A stretch of DNA of 64,000 nucleotides from Mycolicibacter heraklionensis (GTDB taxonomy: Bacteria; Actinomycetota; Actinomycetes; Mycobacteriales; Mycobacteriaceae), in contig LZME01000074.1 in the NCBI GenBank assembly GCA_001673575.1, positions 1 to 64,000 on the forward strand, read 5' to 3'. The translations under genes were made by a program, and so were the position numbers. The first letter of the stretch is position 1. The number at the start of each line of letters is the position of its first letter. Shown in pieces: positions 1 through 9,398 of this stretch. Below the pieces are notes generated by a model, which was given only the letters and a program-made list of their open reading frames with translations, made no database searches and was not told where the DNA came from.

Positions 1-263
1 GCGGAGTCGGACTTGGCGCAGGTCGCCACCAGGCGGGTCATGATGGCCGAGACCGGCCGAGCCAGCAGACTGGCGCCGTGGACGTGCAACTGGCGTACCA
101 CGTCACGCTCGGAGGCCACCCCCTCCAGACCCTCACGCCCGATCACCACCATGGCGCCGATGTTGTGCTCGGCCAAGCCCGCCAGCAACTCCATGACCGT
201 GGCATCCGGATGGATGGTCACCACCGCCGCACCCTTGTTCCGCAATACATCCGCGATCCGCAT
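1..263 (-). CDS. CBS-domain protein, C-terminus cut by window edge
   Basis: Only the first 87 residues are present; the gene runs off the left edge. It starts with ATG (MRIADVLRNKG). It shows the CBS pattern: a conserved hydrophobic strand with P-D-A-T-V near residues 19-23, a G-V-A-S-E-R-D segment at 48-54, and V-S-A-I-M-T near 71-76, which usually opens the second CBS motif. CBS pairs bind adenosine nucleotides and usually regulate partners or act alone as small sensors; no ligand can be read here. It is divergent from the RNase Z gene across 126 bp, the same arrangement as Rv2406c/Rv2407 in M. tuberculosis (from memory). Confidence 0.85.
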   Translation of the reverse strand, partial: MRIADVLRNKGAAVVTIHPDATVMELLAGLAEHNIGAMVVIGREGLEGVASERDVVRQLHVHGASLLARPVSAIMTRLVATCAKSDS

Positions 264-389
264 TGAAGCCTCCCGCCGCAGTGATCTGCTTCACACCAGG
301 CTAGGCTATTTCGCCCGGTCGGGGGTGGCGATAGCGAAACTCAGCCGATCGCATAGCGCACGCCCGACATCTGTGGCATATGTGACGTC

Positions 390-1247
390 ATGACGATCGA
401 GATCACGCTACTGGGCACTGGAAGCCCGATCCCCGACCCGAACCGCGCCGGACCGTCGACCCTGATCCGAGCCGGGGGCCAGCAACTGCTGGTCGACTGC
501 GGACGCGGGGTGCTGCAACGTTTGGCAGCGGCGGGTGGCGCGGCCAACACCCTGTCGGCACTGTTGCTCACCCACCTGCACAGCGATCACATCGCCGACC
601 TGGGGGATCTGCTGATCACCCGATGGGTCACCACCTTCACCCCCGACACACCGCCGCTGCCGATCATCGGCCCGCCGGGCACCGCAGAGGTGGTGGAGGC
701 GACCTTGCGCGCCTTCGGTCACGACATCGGCTACCGCATTGCCCACCACGACGATCTGACCGCCCCTCCCCCAGTCGACGTGCAGGAATACACCACCGGC
801 CAAGTCTGGGACCGCGACCGGGTGCGGATCACCGTGGCGCCCACCGACCACCGGCCGGTCACACCGACCATCGGATTCCGGATCGAGCACTCCGACGACG
901 ACGGAACCGCCTCGGTGGTGGTGGCCGGCGACACCGTGCCCTGCGACAGCCTCGACGAGCTGGCGACCGGGGCCGGTGCGTTGGTGCACACCGTCATCCG
1001 CAGCGACCTCATCGAGTTGCTGCCCCAGCAGCGCATCCGCGATATCTGCGACTACCACTCCTCGGTGGCCCAGGCTGCCGCGACCGCCAAACGGGCCGGG
1101 GTGGGCATCCTGGTGCTGACCCACTATGTCCCCGCCATCGCGCCCGGGCAGGAAGACCAGTGGCGGGCGCTGGCCGCCGCGGAGTTCGACGGGCCGATCG
1201 AACTCGGCGATGACCTGCATCGAGTCGAGGTGACCGCCCGCAGCTGA
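390..1247 (+). CDS. rnz: RNase Z-like metallo-beta-lactamase-fold hydrolase
   Basis: A 285-residue single-domain protein of the metallo-beta-lactamase fold. The N-terminal G-T-G-S-P (9-13) and the H-x-H-x-D-H motif (H62, H64, D66, H67) are the di-zinc site. A later A-G-D-T segment supplies the bridging Asp, and L-T-H-Y near the C-terminus the last His. This set fits the RNase Z/ElaC/arylsulfatase-like group, whose members trim tRNA 3' ends or hydrolyse phosphoesters. Placement beside the CBS gene matches Rv2407. The substrate cannot be decided from sequence; tRNA 3' processing is the family expectation. Confidence 0.88.
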   Translation: MTIEITLLGTGSPIPDPNRAGPSTLIRAGGQQLLVDCGRGVLQRLAAAGGAANTLSALLLTHLHSDHIADLGDLLITRWVTTFTPDTPPLPIIGPPGTAEVVEATLRAFGHDIGYRIAHHDDLTAPPPVDVQEYTTGQVWDRDRVRITVAPTDHRPVTPTIGFRIEHSDDDGTASVVVAGDTVPCDSLDELATGAGALVHTVIRSDLIELLPQQRIRDICDYHSSVAQAAATAKRAGVGILVLTHYVPAIAPGQEDQWRALAAAEFDGPIELGDDLHRVEVTARS

Positions 1248-1347
1248 GGCGAGTTGGGGAGTTACCGAACCAGCTGGTACCCTGAACAGCTGTTGCTCCC
1301 GCCTCGGGAGGCAAACCCAACTCAAGCTTTTGCGAAGGAATTACTCC

Positions 1348-1608
1348 GTGGCCAACATCAAGTCGCAGGTGAAGCGCAACCGGACCAACGAGCAAGCCCG
1401 GCTGCGCAACCAGTCGGTGAAGTCGGCGGTGCGCACCGCGATCCGCGCCTTCCGCGAGGCCGCCGCAGCCGGCGACAAGGACAAGGCCGGCGTGCTGCTG
1501 GTCTCGACCAGCCGCAAGCTGGACAAGGCCGCCAGCAAGGGCGTCATCCACAAGAACCAGGCCGCCAACAAGAAGTCGGCGCTGGCGAAGGCGCTCAACC
1601 AGCTCTGA
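1348..1608 (+). CDS. rpsT: 30S ribosomal protein S20
   Basis: An 86-residue basic protein beginning at GTG (V-A-N-I-K-S-Q), with AAGGA about 8 bases upstream. An in-frame extension further upstream has no S20 homology. It is rich in Lys/Arg/Ala with the long helical S20 pattern ([10 protein letters not shown], later [16 protein letters not shown]). It binds 16S rRNA early in 30S assembly. Length equals the mycobacterial norm. It is monocistronic and faces holA across a perfect 11-bp hairpin. Confidence 0.97.
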   Translation: MANIKSQVKRNRTNEQARLRNQSVKSAVRTAIRAFREAAAAGDKDKAGVLLVSTSRKLDKAASKGVIHKNQAANKKSALAKALNQL

Positions 1609-1632
1609 ACCTAGCGGATTGCCCGCAAGCGC

Positions 1633-1664
1633 AGGCCCCTGTTTCCACTGGTGAACAGGGGCCT
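1633..1664. terminator. Bidirectional hairpin terminator between rpsT and holA
   Basis: Perfect 11-bp inverted repeat AGGCCCCTGTT / AACAGGGGCCT with a 10-nt loop, midway between the convergent stops of rpsT (1608) and holA (1679). There is no long T-run on either side, as is common for mycobacterial terminators. Confidence 0.8.
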
Positions 1665-1678
1665 TCGTGTTGCCTGGA

Positions 1679-2641
1679 TCAGCGGTCGGCCAACTCGGCG
1701 ACCCCGCGGACCGCGGCCTCCAATGCGTAGTCGGCGTCGGCAGCGGCGCCCTTGACGTCGGCGTTGAGGGCGGCCACCAACCGCACCGCGGCCGCCATCG
1801 TCCCCGGCGACCAAAACCGGGCCTGCTTCTGCGCCTTCTGCACCCGCCAGGGCGGCATGCCCAATTCACCGGCCAGCCGGTAGGGATCACCGGACTTGGA
1901 CCGCACCCGGGCGATGGTGTGAATCGCCTCGGCCAGGGCATCGGCCAGCACCACGTGCGGTTCGCCACGAATCATCGCCCAGCGCAGCGCCTCGGTGGCA
2001 CCGGCGACGTCGCCGACGACCGCCCGATCGGCGACGTCGAACCCTTTCACCTCGGCCTTGCCGCTGTGATAGCGGCGCACCGCGATGGCGTCAACATGCC
2101 CGCCGGTATCGGCGACCAGCTGCGAACACGCCGAGGCCAGTTCCCGGATATCGGAGCCCACCGCGTCGAGCAACGCCGTCACAGTGTCGTCGTCGACGCG
2201 GACCTTGAGCCCGCGGAACTCGGCGCGAACAAAGTCGGAGCGTTCGGAGGCCTTGGTGATGCGGGCGCAGGCGTGCACCTCGGCACCGAGCTCCCGCAGC
2301 TTCCCCGCCAGTGCCTTGGCCCGACCCGCACCGGAGTGCACCACAACCAGCACGGTGCCCAGCGGAATATCGGCGGCCGTCGCTTCGATCAGCGTTACGG
2401 CGTCCTTGCCGGCTTCGGCGGCAGCCTCGAGCACCACCACCCGTTCGTCGGCGAACAGCGACGGGCTCAATAGTTCCGCGAGTTCACCCGCCGCCACCTC
2501 GCCGGCGCGCAACCGGTCCACCGGGATGTCGGTGCTGCCAGCCTGCGCCCGGACCCCGGCAAGCACCTGACCCACAGCCCGTTCGACCAGCAGCTCCTCG
2601 TCCCCGAGAATCAGATGCAGTGGCGAAACCGATTGGCTCAC
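1679..2641 (-). CDS. holA: DNA polymerase III delta subunit
   Basis: A 320-residue protein with the HolA layout: an N-terminal [14 protein letters not shown] motif, a degenerate AAA+ core, and a C-terminal helical clamp-loader domain. The delta subunit opens the beta clamp within the clamp-loader complex. It starts at GTG 2641. It follows comEC at 12 bp on the same strand, the order comEA-comEC-holA seen in many actinobacteria (Rv2415c-Rv2413c). Identification rests on overall pattern and synteny, since delta lacks a diagnostic Walker motif. Confidence 0.93.
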   Translation of the reverse strand: MSQSVSPLHLILGDEELLVERAVGQVLAGVRAQAGSTDIPVDRLRAGEVAAGELAELLSPSLFADERVVVLEAAAEAGKDAVTLIEATAADIPLGTVLVVVHSGAGRAKALAGKLRELGAEVHACARITKASERSDFVRAEFRGLKVRVDDDTVTALLDAVGSDIRELASACSQLVADTGGHVDAIAVRRYHSGKAEVKGFDVADRAVVGDVAGATEALRWAMIRGEPHVVLADALAEAIHTIARVRSKSGDPYRLAGELGMPPWRVQKAQKQARFWSPGTMAAAVRLVAALNADVKGAAADADYALEAAVRGVAELADR

Positions 2642-2653
2642 CCGCCAATCGTG

Positions 2654-4216
2654 TCACGCTGCTCCGACACCTGCCCAGCCGGTCAACACCTGCGCGGCCG
2701 ACCACGCCAGCAGGCATAGCCCCAACGCGGCCAGCACCCGGCGGCACCACCGCCATCGCCAACAAATCACCACGAGGACTGCGGCGGCGCCCACCCCGAC
2801 GACCCCTATGGGGCCGTCCGGCACCGGCACGGTGGCGGACGGGAGCCCGCCGGCCCAGCGCGCGACGCGGCACACCCACCACAACTCCGGTCCGGTGAAC
2901 CGGATCAATAGATAGGCGCCTGCCGGCCACCACCCGCACAGCACCGCCGCCGCGCTGCCCAGCACGGTGATCGGCGCGACCAGCGCCGCCACCGCCAGGT
3001 TGGCCACCGTACTGACCAGGCTGAGGCGCCCGGAGATGCCCGCGATCAACGGCGCGGTGACCAGATTGGCCGCCCACGCCACGCAGACTGCGGCGGCCAG
3101 CGGTCGAGGCCACCCATGCGCCTCCAGCCGGGTCGTCCAGACCGGCGCGATGAGCACCAGCGCCGCGGTGGCCACCACCGACAGCGCGAACCCGACGTCG
3201 ACCGCCAGGTGCGGCGCCAACGCCAACAGCATCAGCACACTGGCCGCCAGACTCGGCACCGCCTGCCGGCTGCGCGCCGAGAGCACGCCCAACAAGGCGA
3301 TGGCCCCCATCACCGCCGCCCGCAACACACTGGCCGTGGGCTGCACGACGATCACGAACGCGACCAGGGCACCCCCGGCCAGCACCACGGCAGCCCGCGG
3401 CCCCACCAACCGCGCCGAAAACAGCACCGCACCGCAGACGATCGTCACGTTGGCCCCAGAGACCGCCATCAGATGCGTCAGCCCCGCGGCGCGAAAGTCT
3501 CGGCCGGTGGCAGCAGTGATCGCCGAGGTATCGCCGAGCACCAATGCGGGCAGCATCCGGGCCTGCTCGTCGGGCAGCACTCGCGTGGCGGCAGCCGCGA
3601 ACCGGGCCCGAACCCGATGCGCTGCCCGCGCCACGGGTCCGGGCTGGCCGCGCACCGGAGCGTCGTTCGCGGTGAGCACAGCCACCGACAGATCTCGCCG
3701 GGCCGGGCGGGCGACCTTGGCGCGGAACGCCATCGACTGGCCCACCATCACCTCGCCGAATTCGACGCCGGAGGCGAATACCAGCACCCGGCCCGAGGCG
3801 GCGACGTCGTCGAGGCGTTGCAAGGTGGCCCGAAACATCACCCGCCGGGCGCCGGCGGGCAGTGGGCTCTCACTCGGGGTGACCGTCACCGCCGCGGTCG
3901 TGCCGCACAGCGCTGCGATCGGGTGGTGCTCGACGGAGGCGGTACGCAGCGCAACAGCCCATCCGAAGCCCGCCCCCGCCATCGATGCCGCGGCAACCGC
4001 CGCACCCAGCAGCCGCCAACCGGGGCGCCGCCGCCGTCCGGCGTACCAGCACAACACGCCGGCAGCCGCAGCCAGCAGGGCACACAGCACCGCCAGCACG
4101 CCGCCGATCTGCCACTGAATACCGGCCGCCGTGACCAGCCAGCCCATCACCGCCGCCGGCACGAGCCGGACGTCGAGGCGGGCCGCCGGCACCGGTTCGG
4201 CCGCTGGCGACGTCAC
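2654..4216 (-). CDS. comEC: ComEC/Rec2-family membrane channel protein
   Basis: A 520-residue protein, nearly all hydrophobic, with an N-terminal Ala/Trp-rich pair of membrane segments, an OB-like soluble stretch (about 85-210), and a multi-helix competence domain with the conserved G-L-T-H-L-M-A-V-S-G-A-N (about 247-258). In naturally transformable bacteria ComEC carries single-stranded DNA across the membrane. It starts at GTG 4216, 2 bp after the comEA stop. No C-terminal metallo-beta-lactamase domain is visible, so this is the short mycobacterial form. Natural transformation is not established for mycobacteria, so the role is uncertain. Confidence 0.9.
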   Translation of the reverse strand: MTSPAAEPVPAARLDVRLVPAAVMGWLVTAAGIQWQIGGVLAVLCALLAAAAGVLCWYAGRRRRPGWRLLGAAVAAASMAGAGFGWAVALRTASVEHHPIAALCGTTAAVTVTPSESPLPAGARRVMFRATLQRLDDVAASGRVLVFASGVEFGEVMVGQSMAFRAKVARPARRDLSVAVLTANDAPVRGQPGPVARAAHRVRARFAAAATRVLPDEQARMLPALVLGDTSAITAATGRDFRAAGLTHLMAVSGANVTIVCGAVLFSARLVGPRAAVVLAGGALVAFVIVVQPTASVLRAAVMGAIALLGVLSARSRQAVPSLAASVLMLLALAPHLAVDVGFALSVVATAALVLIAPVWTTRLEAHGWPRPLAAAVCVAWAANLVTAPLIAGISGRLSLVSTVANLAVAALVAPITVLGSAAAVLCGWWPAGAYLLIRFTGPELWWVCRVARWAGGLPSATVPVPDGPIGVVGVGAAAVLVVICWRWRWCRRVLAALGLCLLAWSAAQVLTGWAGVGAA

Positions 4217-4218
4217 GC

Positions 4219-5070
4219 TCAGACACGAACCAGGGCACGCAGCTTCTCCAGGCGCGCCGGACCGATTCCGTCGACATCGCCGAGCTGATCGACGCGAGTG
4301 AACTTCCCGTGGCTGTCGCGCCAGGCCACGATCGCCGCAGCGGTCACCGGCCCCACCCCGGGCAGGGCGTCGAGCTGCTCGACTGTCGCGGTGTTGAGGT
4401 TCACCGGCTCGCCCGGTTCATGTTTGGGCTCTGGACCGGTCGGCGCGGTGCTGGTGCGGGGTGCCTCCGGCACCGGTGAGACGGCACCGACCGAGCTGCC
4501 CAGCACCGGCAGCCCCGCCGGTGGCGCCAGACCGACCACGATCTGTTCACCATCGACTAAGGGCCGGGCCAGGTTCAGCCCGACCGTATCCGCACCGTCG
4601 AGGGCCCCGCCGGCCGCGGTCAGCGCATCGGCGATCCGGGAGCCGGGCGACAACGTCGCCAGACCCGGCTTGTGCACCAGGCCGACCACGCTGACCACGA
4701 CCTGCTCGGCCGGTGGCGCCGCAGCGCCCGCGGCCGATTCATCGGCGCGCGGACTGGCAGTCGAAACCATCTCCACCGGTGGCAATTTCGCGCTCCGCAC
4801 CGGAGCAGGCTGATCACGCAGCACGGTGAACACCGTGACGAGCACCGCCACTGCGGCGATCACCGCCAAGGCGATCGCGCCGGCTTTGCCCGGGTCCGCC
4901 CGCACTTTGGCAAGCCAGCCCGCGTCGGCTGCACCGTCAGGCAGCCAACGCGGCAGCAACGAATTCGGGTCATCCTCGTCGTCGGCGCTGGAGGTGTGCT
5001 CGTCACGGTCGGATTCCGGGAGCAGGCCGAGCCGACGTTGCAGCCGCTCGCCGGGTGGTTCTGGTGCCAT
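4219..5070 (-). CDS. comEA: ComEA-family helix-hairpin-helix DNA-binding protein
   Basis: A 283-residue protein: an acidic cytoplasmic start, one membrane segment at about 62-84, a disordered Pro/Ala-rich linker, an SLBB-like domain (about 123-180: V-V-S-V-V-G-L-V-H-K-P-G-L), and C-terminal tandem helix-hairpin-helix motifs (N-L-N-T-A-T-V-E-Q-L-D-A-L-P-G-V-G near 225-241; second hairpin G-D-V-D-G-I-G near 264-270). ComEA is the outward-facing receptor for double-stranded DNA in competence systems. It is directly upstream of comEC with 2 bp between. Whether it works in DNA uptake here is unknown. Confidence 0.9.
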   Translation of the reverse strand: MAPEPPGERLQRRLGLLPESDRDEHTSSADDEDDPNSLLPRWLPDGAADAGWLAKVRADPGKAGAIALAVIAAVAVLVTVFTVLRDQPAPVRSAKLPPVEMVSTASPRADESAAGAAAPPAEQVVVSVVGLVHKPGLATLSPGSRIADALTAAGGALDGADTVGLNLARPLVDGEQIVVGLAPPAGLPVLGSSVGAVSPVPEAPRTSTAPTGPEPKHEPGEPVNLNTATVEQLDALPGVGPVTAAAIVAWRDSHGKFTRVDQLGDVDGIGPARLEKLRALVRV

Positions 5071-5171
5071 GCGCCGACGGTAGGCGCCGACACCGTCAGT
5101 CCGGTTCGCTCAGCGCACGATCCGGGCTAATCTGTGGATCAACCACGGACTGTGCGCAACCTGCTGCGGCG

Positions 5172-5708
5172 CTAGGGGTTCAGCCACTCCCCGACGTCTT
5201 GCGAGATCCCCGACGACGGCGCATAGCGGACCTTCGCCGCTGTGACCCCGGTAGGCAGCGCGAAGACGACGCAGCCGGTGTTCGCCGACCCGGCGGGGAT
5301 CAGGAACCAGCCGTAGGCGAAGTCTTTGCACTCGTTCACGGTGGCGAAATCGGCCGGGTAGTTCTGGTCGTCGGAACCCACCACCGTGACGTCGCTGTTG
5401 GTGTTGCCGACGATGGTCGTGGTTCCGGCGTTCTCGATCCGCAGCTTGGTCGCAAGGTAGGTCTTGCCCGCCGTACCCCAGCCGTTCGGGACGGTCGCCG
5501 GTGCGATGACCTCCGTCAACGTCACGGCGATCTTCTGCCCGCCGATGCGCATCAGGTCCAGCGTCTGGCCGATGTGCGCGGCCGGTCGCGGGGCCGGAGT
5601 CTGCCGAGCCCCCGGCGATGAGTCCGACTGGGCGTTCTCCGCGGTCTCCGCCGAGCACGACACGAGAGACAAGACCAGGACACAGAGCGCGACGACCCAC
5701 CGTCTCAT
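5172..5708 (-). CDS. Secreted lipoprotein with DUF4352-like domain
   Basis: A 178-residue protein. ATG 5708 (M-R-R-W-V-V-A-L) is chosen because it opens directly into a lipoprotein signal peptide ending in the lipobox L-V-S-C-S; an ATG 24 bases upstream only adds residues before it. After a Ser/Pro-rich linker the mature part has a beta-rich immunoglobulin-like pattern (H-I-G-Q-T-L-D-L, V-T-L-T-E-V, Y-L-A-T-K-L-R-I-E-N-A-G, then G-C-V-V-F-A-L-P-T-G-V) typical of DUF4352 proteins. Members are cell-envelope proteins of unknown function. It lies 101 bp upstream of comEA on the same strand and divergent from the acyl-CoA dehydrogenase pair. Confidence 0.82.
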   Translation of the reverse strand: MRRWVVALCVLVLSLVSCSAETAENAQSDSSPGARQTPAPRPAAHIGQTLDLMRIGGQKIAVTLTEVIAPATVPNGWGTAGKTYLATKLRIENAGTTTIVGNTNSDVTVVGSDDQNYPADFATVNECKDFAYGWFLIPAGSANTGCVVFALPTGVTAAKVRYAPSSGISQDVGEWLNP

Positions 5709-5817
5709 GAGGTCCAGCCTACAAAAGCGCACGGTAAGCCCTCCCCCGAACGGCCGCAGAAGTGACGATTAGGGTGCATACCAACCGTGAGTTCACCCAA
5801 CCAACCGGGAGGTCGAC

Positions 5818-6978
5818 GTGAGACTGGCACTGAGCGCGGAGGAGGCAGCGTTCCGCGACGAAATGCGGACCTTCTTCACCACCGAGATCCCGGCTGACAT
5901 TCGCGAACGCAGCCGGTTGGGTCATTCGAACTTTCCCGACGACATCGTCACCACCCAGCGCATCCTCAACGCCAACGGCCTGGCGGTACCGAACTGGCCG
6001 GTCGAGTGGGGCGGCAAGGACTGGACGCTGACCCAGCACCAGATCTGGCACGACGAGATGCAGCTGGCCTCGGTGCCCGAACCGCTGACCTTCAACGCCA
6101 AGATGGTGGGCCCGGTGATCGCGGAATTCGGTTCCCAGGCGATCAAGGAACGCTTCCTGCCCGCCACCGCCAACCTGGACATCTGGTGGTGCCAGGGCTT
6201 CTCCGAGCCGGAAGCCGGCTCCGATTTGGCAAGCCTGCGCACCACGGCGGTGCGCGACGGCGACAGCTACATCGTCAACGGACAGAAGACCTGGACCACC
6301 CTCGGCCAGTACGCGGACTGGATCTTCTGCCTGGTGCGCACCGACCCGCAGGCCCCCAAGAAGCAGGCCGGCATCTCCTTCCTGCTGTTCCGGGTCGACA
6401 CCCCGGGTGTCACCATGCGGCCGATCAAGCTGATCGACGGCGGCTACGAGGTCAACGAGGTGTTCTTCTCCGACGTGCGGGTGCCCGCCGATCAACTGGT
6501 CGGTGAGGAGAACCACGGCTGGACCTACGCGAAGTTCCTGCTGGGCAACGAGCGCACCGGCATCGCCGGGGTGACCCGCACCAAGGTGCGTGTCGCCGAA
6601 CTCAAGCAACGCGCCAAGGCGTTGGGGGCCCTCGACGATCCGTTGTTCGCCGCCCGGGTCGCCGAACTCGAGAACGATCTGCTGGCGCTCGAGCTCACCC
6701 AGATGCGGGTGTCGAGCGACTCCGCCGACGGCAAGCCGAACCCGGCGTCCTCGGTACTCAAGCTGCAGGGCAGCCAGCTGCAACAGGCCGCCACCGAGCT
6801 GTTCGTGGAGCTGGCCGGTCCCGATGTTCTGCCCTTCGAGGCAGGCGACGGCATCGCAACGCCCTCCTGGGCGCAGGACGCGGCACCGACGTATCTGAAC
6901 TACCGCAAGACCTCGATCTACGGCGGTAGCAACGAGGTACAGCGGACCATCATCGCGTCGACCATTCTCGGCCTTTAG
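5818..6978 (+). CDS. Acyl-CoA dehydrogenase, large-subunit type
   Basis: A 386-residue flavoprotein-family protein (FadE type). It starts at GTG with G-G-G-A-G-G 5 bases upstream. It has the N-terminal helical domain, the middle-domain signature W-W-C-Q-G-F-S-E-P-E-A-G-S-D-L-A-S (about 122-138), and the C-terminal helices ending I-Y-G-G-S-N-E-V-Q. The usual YEGT glutamate is replaced by Gly, but N-E-R-T-G-I-A-G near 243 offers the alternative glutamate used by long-chain and isovaleryl dehydrogenases. It resembles the large subunit of pimeloyl-CoA dehydrogenase-like heteromers. It is followed by a second FadE gene after 14 bp, suggesting an alpha2beta2 enzyme as in ChsE1-ChsE2. Substrate unknown. 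Confidence 0.9.
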   Translation: MRLALSAEEAAFRDEMRTFFTTEIPADIRERSRLGHSNFPDDIVTTQRILNANGLAVPNWPVEWGGKDWTLTQHQIWHDEMQLASVPEPLTFNAKMVGPVIAEFGSQAIKERFLPATANLDIWWCQGFSEPEAGSDLASLRTTAVRDGDSYIVNGQKTWTTLGQYADWIFCLVRTDPQAPKKQAGISFLLFRVDTPGVTMRPIKLIDGGYEVNEVFFSDVRVPADQLVGEENHGWTYAKFLLGNERTGIAGVTRTKVRVAELKQRAKALGALDDPLFAARVAELENDLLALELTQMRVSSDSADGKPNPASSVLKLQGSQLQQAATELFVELAGPDVLPFEAGDGIATPSWAQDAAPTYLNYRKTSIYGGSNEVQRTIIASTILGL

Positions 6979-6992
6979 GAGGTATGACAGCT

Positions 6993-8102
6993 ATGGACTT
7001 CCAACTCAGCGACGAGCAGGTTCTGCTGCGCGACACCACCCGTTCAATGTTGTCGGGCTATGACACCGAGACCCGTAACAAGATCATCGAGAACGACCCC
7101 GGATTCAACCCCGAGGTGTGGAAGCAACTGGCGGACATCGGGATTCTCGGTCTAGGTTTCGACCCGCAGGAATCCGGCCCGCTGGAGATCATGGTGGTAC
7201 TCACCGAGATCGGCCGGCGGGTGGCGCCGGAACCCGTCGTGCACGGGGCACTCGGGCCGGGCGCGCTGATCGCCGAGCGCGGCACCGCCGAGCAGCGGGC
7301 ACTGCTCGACACCGTCGCCGAAGGCGAGCGGATTCTGGCGTTCGCCCACACCGAGCCGGGCATGCGGGGAACCGCAGGCAAGTTGACGACCACGGCTGTG
7401 CAGCAAGGCGATTCGTGGCAGCTGAGCGGACGGAAGAACCCGGTCCTGACCGGGGATCGCGCCGACACGTTCGTAGTCAGCGCTGCGTTGCCCGACGGCG
7501 GGACCGGGCTGTTCCTGGTCGAGGCAAGCGCCGACGGCGTCACCCGTGCGCCCTACCGGACCTTCGACGGCCAGCGCGGGGCCCAGGTCGACTTCGCCGA
7601 TGCCCCGGCCACCGCGCTGGGTGAGGCGACCGACGCCTCGGCCGCCATCGAGCGCGCCGTCATCCGTATCTCCTCGGCACTGTGCGCCGAGGCCGTCGGC
7701 GCGATGGAAGAGGCTTTGCGCCTGACCACCGATTACCTCAAGACGCGCAAGCAATTCGGGGTCACGCTCAACACCTTCCAGACCCTGACCCAGCGCGCCG
7801 CCGACATGTACGTGTCGCTGGAGTTGGCCCGCAGCATGAGCATGTACGCGGCGATGTCGCTCGCCGACGGCAACTACGACCCGGTGATCGCGGCGCGCGC
7901 CAAGCTGCAGATCGGCCGGTCCGGGCGCCACATCGCTCAGGAGGCCATCCAGCTGCACGGCGGGATCGGGGTGACCTGGGAGTACCCGGTCGGACACCTT
8001 GCGGCCCGGCTCACCGCGATCGACCACACCCTGGGTTCGTCGCAGGATCAGCTGCACGTGCTGATCGACAACCTGAGCAGCTACGACCTGGCCAAGCTGT
8101 AG
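6993..8102 (+). CDS. Acyl-CoA dehydrogenase, small-subunit type
   Basis: A 369-residue acyl-CoA dehydrogenase partner. ATG 6993 (M-D-F-Q-L-S-D-E-Q) is preferred: the AGGAGG at 6977-6982 stands 10 bases away, whereas the ATG at 6984 is only one base from it. The C-terminal FAD-binding part is recognisable (Y-L-K-T-R-K-Q-F-G-V, I-A-Q-E-A-I-Q-L-H-G-G-I-G-V-T-W-E). It lacks a Y-E-G-T motif, and its middle domain is diverged. The AGGAGG overlaps the stop of the preceding FadE, so translation is probably coupled. Likely the non-catalytic or cofactor-sharing subunit of a heteromeric dehydrogenase; this is inference. Confidence 0.9.
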   Translation: MDFQLSDEQVLLRDTTRSMLSGYDTETRNKIIENDPGFNPEVWKQLADIGILGLGFDPQESGPLEIMVVLTEIGRRVAPEPVVHGALGPGALIAERGTAEQRALLDTVAEGERILAFAHTEPGMRGTAGKLTTTAVQQGDSWQLSGRKNPVLTGDRADTFVVSAALPDGGTGLFLVEASADGVTRAPYRTFDGQRGAQVDFADAPATALGEATDASAAIERAVIRISSALCAEAVGAMEEALRLTTDYLKTRKQFGVTLNTFQTLTQRAADMYVSLELARSMSMYAAMSLADGNYDPVIAARAKLQIGRSGRHIAQEAIQLHGGIGVTWEYPVGHLAARLTAIDHTLGSSQDQLHVLIDNLSSYDLAKL

Positions 8103-8105
8103 CAG

Positions 8106-9323
8106 CTAGAAACCGAAACCGATCTGGGCGGCGACGTCACTGGCGAACGCCGCATCCAGTCGGTGCACCAGGGCGTCGTCGCGACACCGCAGCCTGCCGG
8201 CTCTGGCGAGCGACGACGCCCGGTGCGCACCGAAGTACAGACTGCCCAGCACATCCAGGTCCAGCTCCACCTCGGCGTCCGCCTCGGTCGGGGCGCACTC
8301 GGCGACTCCGTCGCGGATTGTGAGCGCGAATCGCCCGCCGTCGCTGCGGAATCCGTCACGAACCGCCACGACGACGGACAGCTCGACCACGTCCACGGCG
8401 TAGCGGCGGGCCATCAGCACCGCGGGGATATCCATCATCCGCAGCCACAGACCGTCCGAGCGCCCGGTAGTGGTGGCCAGCCGGGTATCGGTCAGCAGGT
8501 AAGGCATCGAATCGTCCGGATGGGTCTCGACGACGATCTTTCCCATCAGGTCCAACCCGAGCAGCGCCCGCCACAACGCGGCGTGCGCCTCCGGGGTCAC
8601 CGCCCGAAACTCCTCGACTCGCACCGTCTTTGGCTCGCCCGCGTGCACGCGGTAGAGCACATAGCCGTCGGGATGCAGCATCGCGAGCCATTCGGTGCCG
8701 CCCTCGCGGGTGTTCTCCCGGTCGGCGAGCAGGTCATCCCAGAGCGCCAACGGGCGCGCCAAGCCGCCCGGGACGCGCTGGCGCCAGCGCTGGTAGATCG
8801 CCGCGAACTCGTCTCGACTGTCGGCCGCTTTGACCAGCCGCACTCCGCCGGGGTCGGGTGCGTCGGGGTGTAGCTGGGCGAACCGCCGGTCGATGGTCAG
8901 CTCGTGGTCCACCGTCGCCGGGCCGTAACCGAACCGCCCGTAGATTCCGCCCTCACTGGCGGTCAGTGCCGCGATCGAATAGCCGGAATCAGCAATGCGC
9001 CGATGCAATTCGGTGTACATCATCCGGAGCACACCGCGGCGGCGGTGGGTCGGAGCCACCACGACGAAGCTGATCCCGGCGACTGGCAGCACCGTCCCGC
9101 CGGGCACGGTCAACTCCAGGTCCAAGTAGCCGGACATTCCGACCACGGCATCACCGTCGCAGACCACGATGGCGCTGTCGGGCGTGGTCAGGGTTCGCCA
9201 GGCGGCCATCGATTCGGCGTCCCAATCCTCGCCGAATCCGGTGGCGCCCAGCACCGCCATCGCGGCCCAATCGTCCTCGGTGGCGGTTCGCAGGGTCAGG
9301 GTTTGGGTTAGGGTGCCGGTCAC
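8106..9323 (-). CDS. eis: Eis-family N-acetyltransferase
   Basis: A 405-residue Eis homologue with two GNAT-like domains and a C-terminal sterol-carrier-like domain. The acetyl-CoA loop is [11 protein letters not shown] (about 89-99). The catalytic Tyr lies in [10 protein letters not shown] (Y128, equivalent to Tyr126 of M. tuberculosis Eis). The protein ends ...A-Q-I-G-F-G-F; the Phe carboxylate is known to act in Eis. Eis acetylates aminoglycosides and host or bacterial amines. GTG 9323 gives the usual length and N-terminus ([12 protein letters not shown]); a GTG at 9380 would add 19 unconserved residues. In M. tuberculosis eis sits next to the degV gene; here five genes separate them. Confidence 0.9.
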   Translation of the reverse strand: MTGTLTQTLTLRTATEDDWAAMAVLGATGFGEDWDAESMAAWRTLTTPDSAIVVCDGDAVVGMSGYLDLELTVPGGTVLPVAGISFVVVAPTHRRRGVLRMMYTELHRRIADSGYSIAALTASEGGIYGRFGYGPATVDHELTIDRRFAQLHPDAPDPGGVRLVKAADSRDEFAAIYQRWRQRVPGGLARPLALWDDLLADRENTREGGTEWLAMLHPDGYVLYRVHAGEPKTVRVEEFRAVTPEAHAALWRALLGLDLMGKIVVETHPDDSMPYLLTDTRLATTTGRSDGLWLRMMDIPAVLMARRYAVDVVELSVVVAVRDGFRSDGGRFALTIRDGVAECAPTEADAEVELDLDVLGSLYFGAHRASSLARAGRLRCRDDALVHRLDAAFASDVAAQIGFGF

Positions 9324-9398
9324 GCCGATCGAGGCTGCCACAAACGCGCTGGGACCGCACCCCAATAATGTGGGATACACCCGTCACCGAGGAGCATG

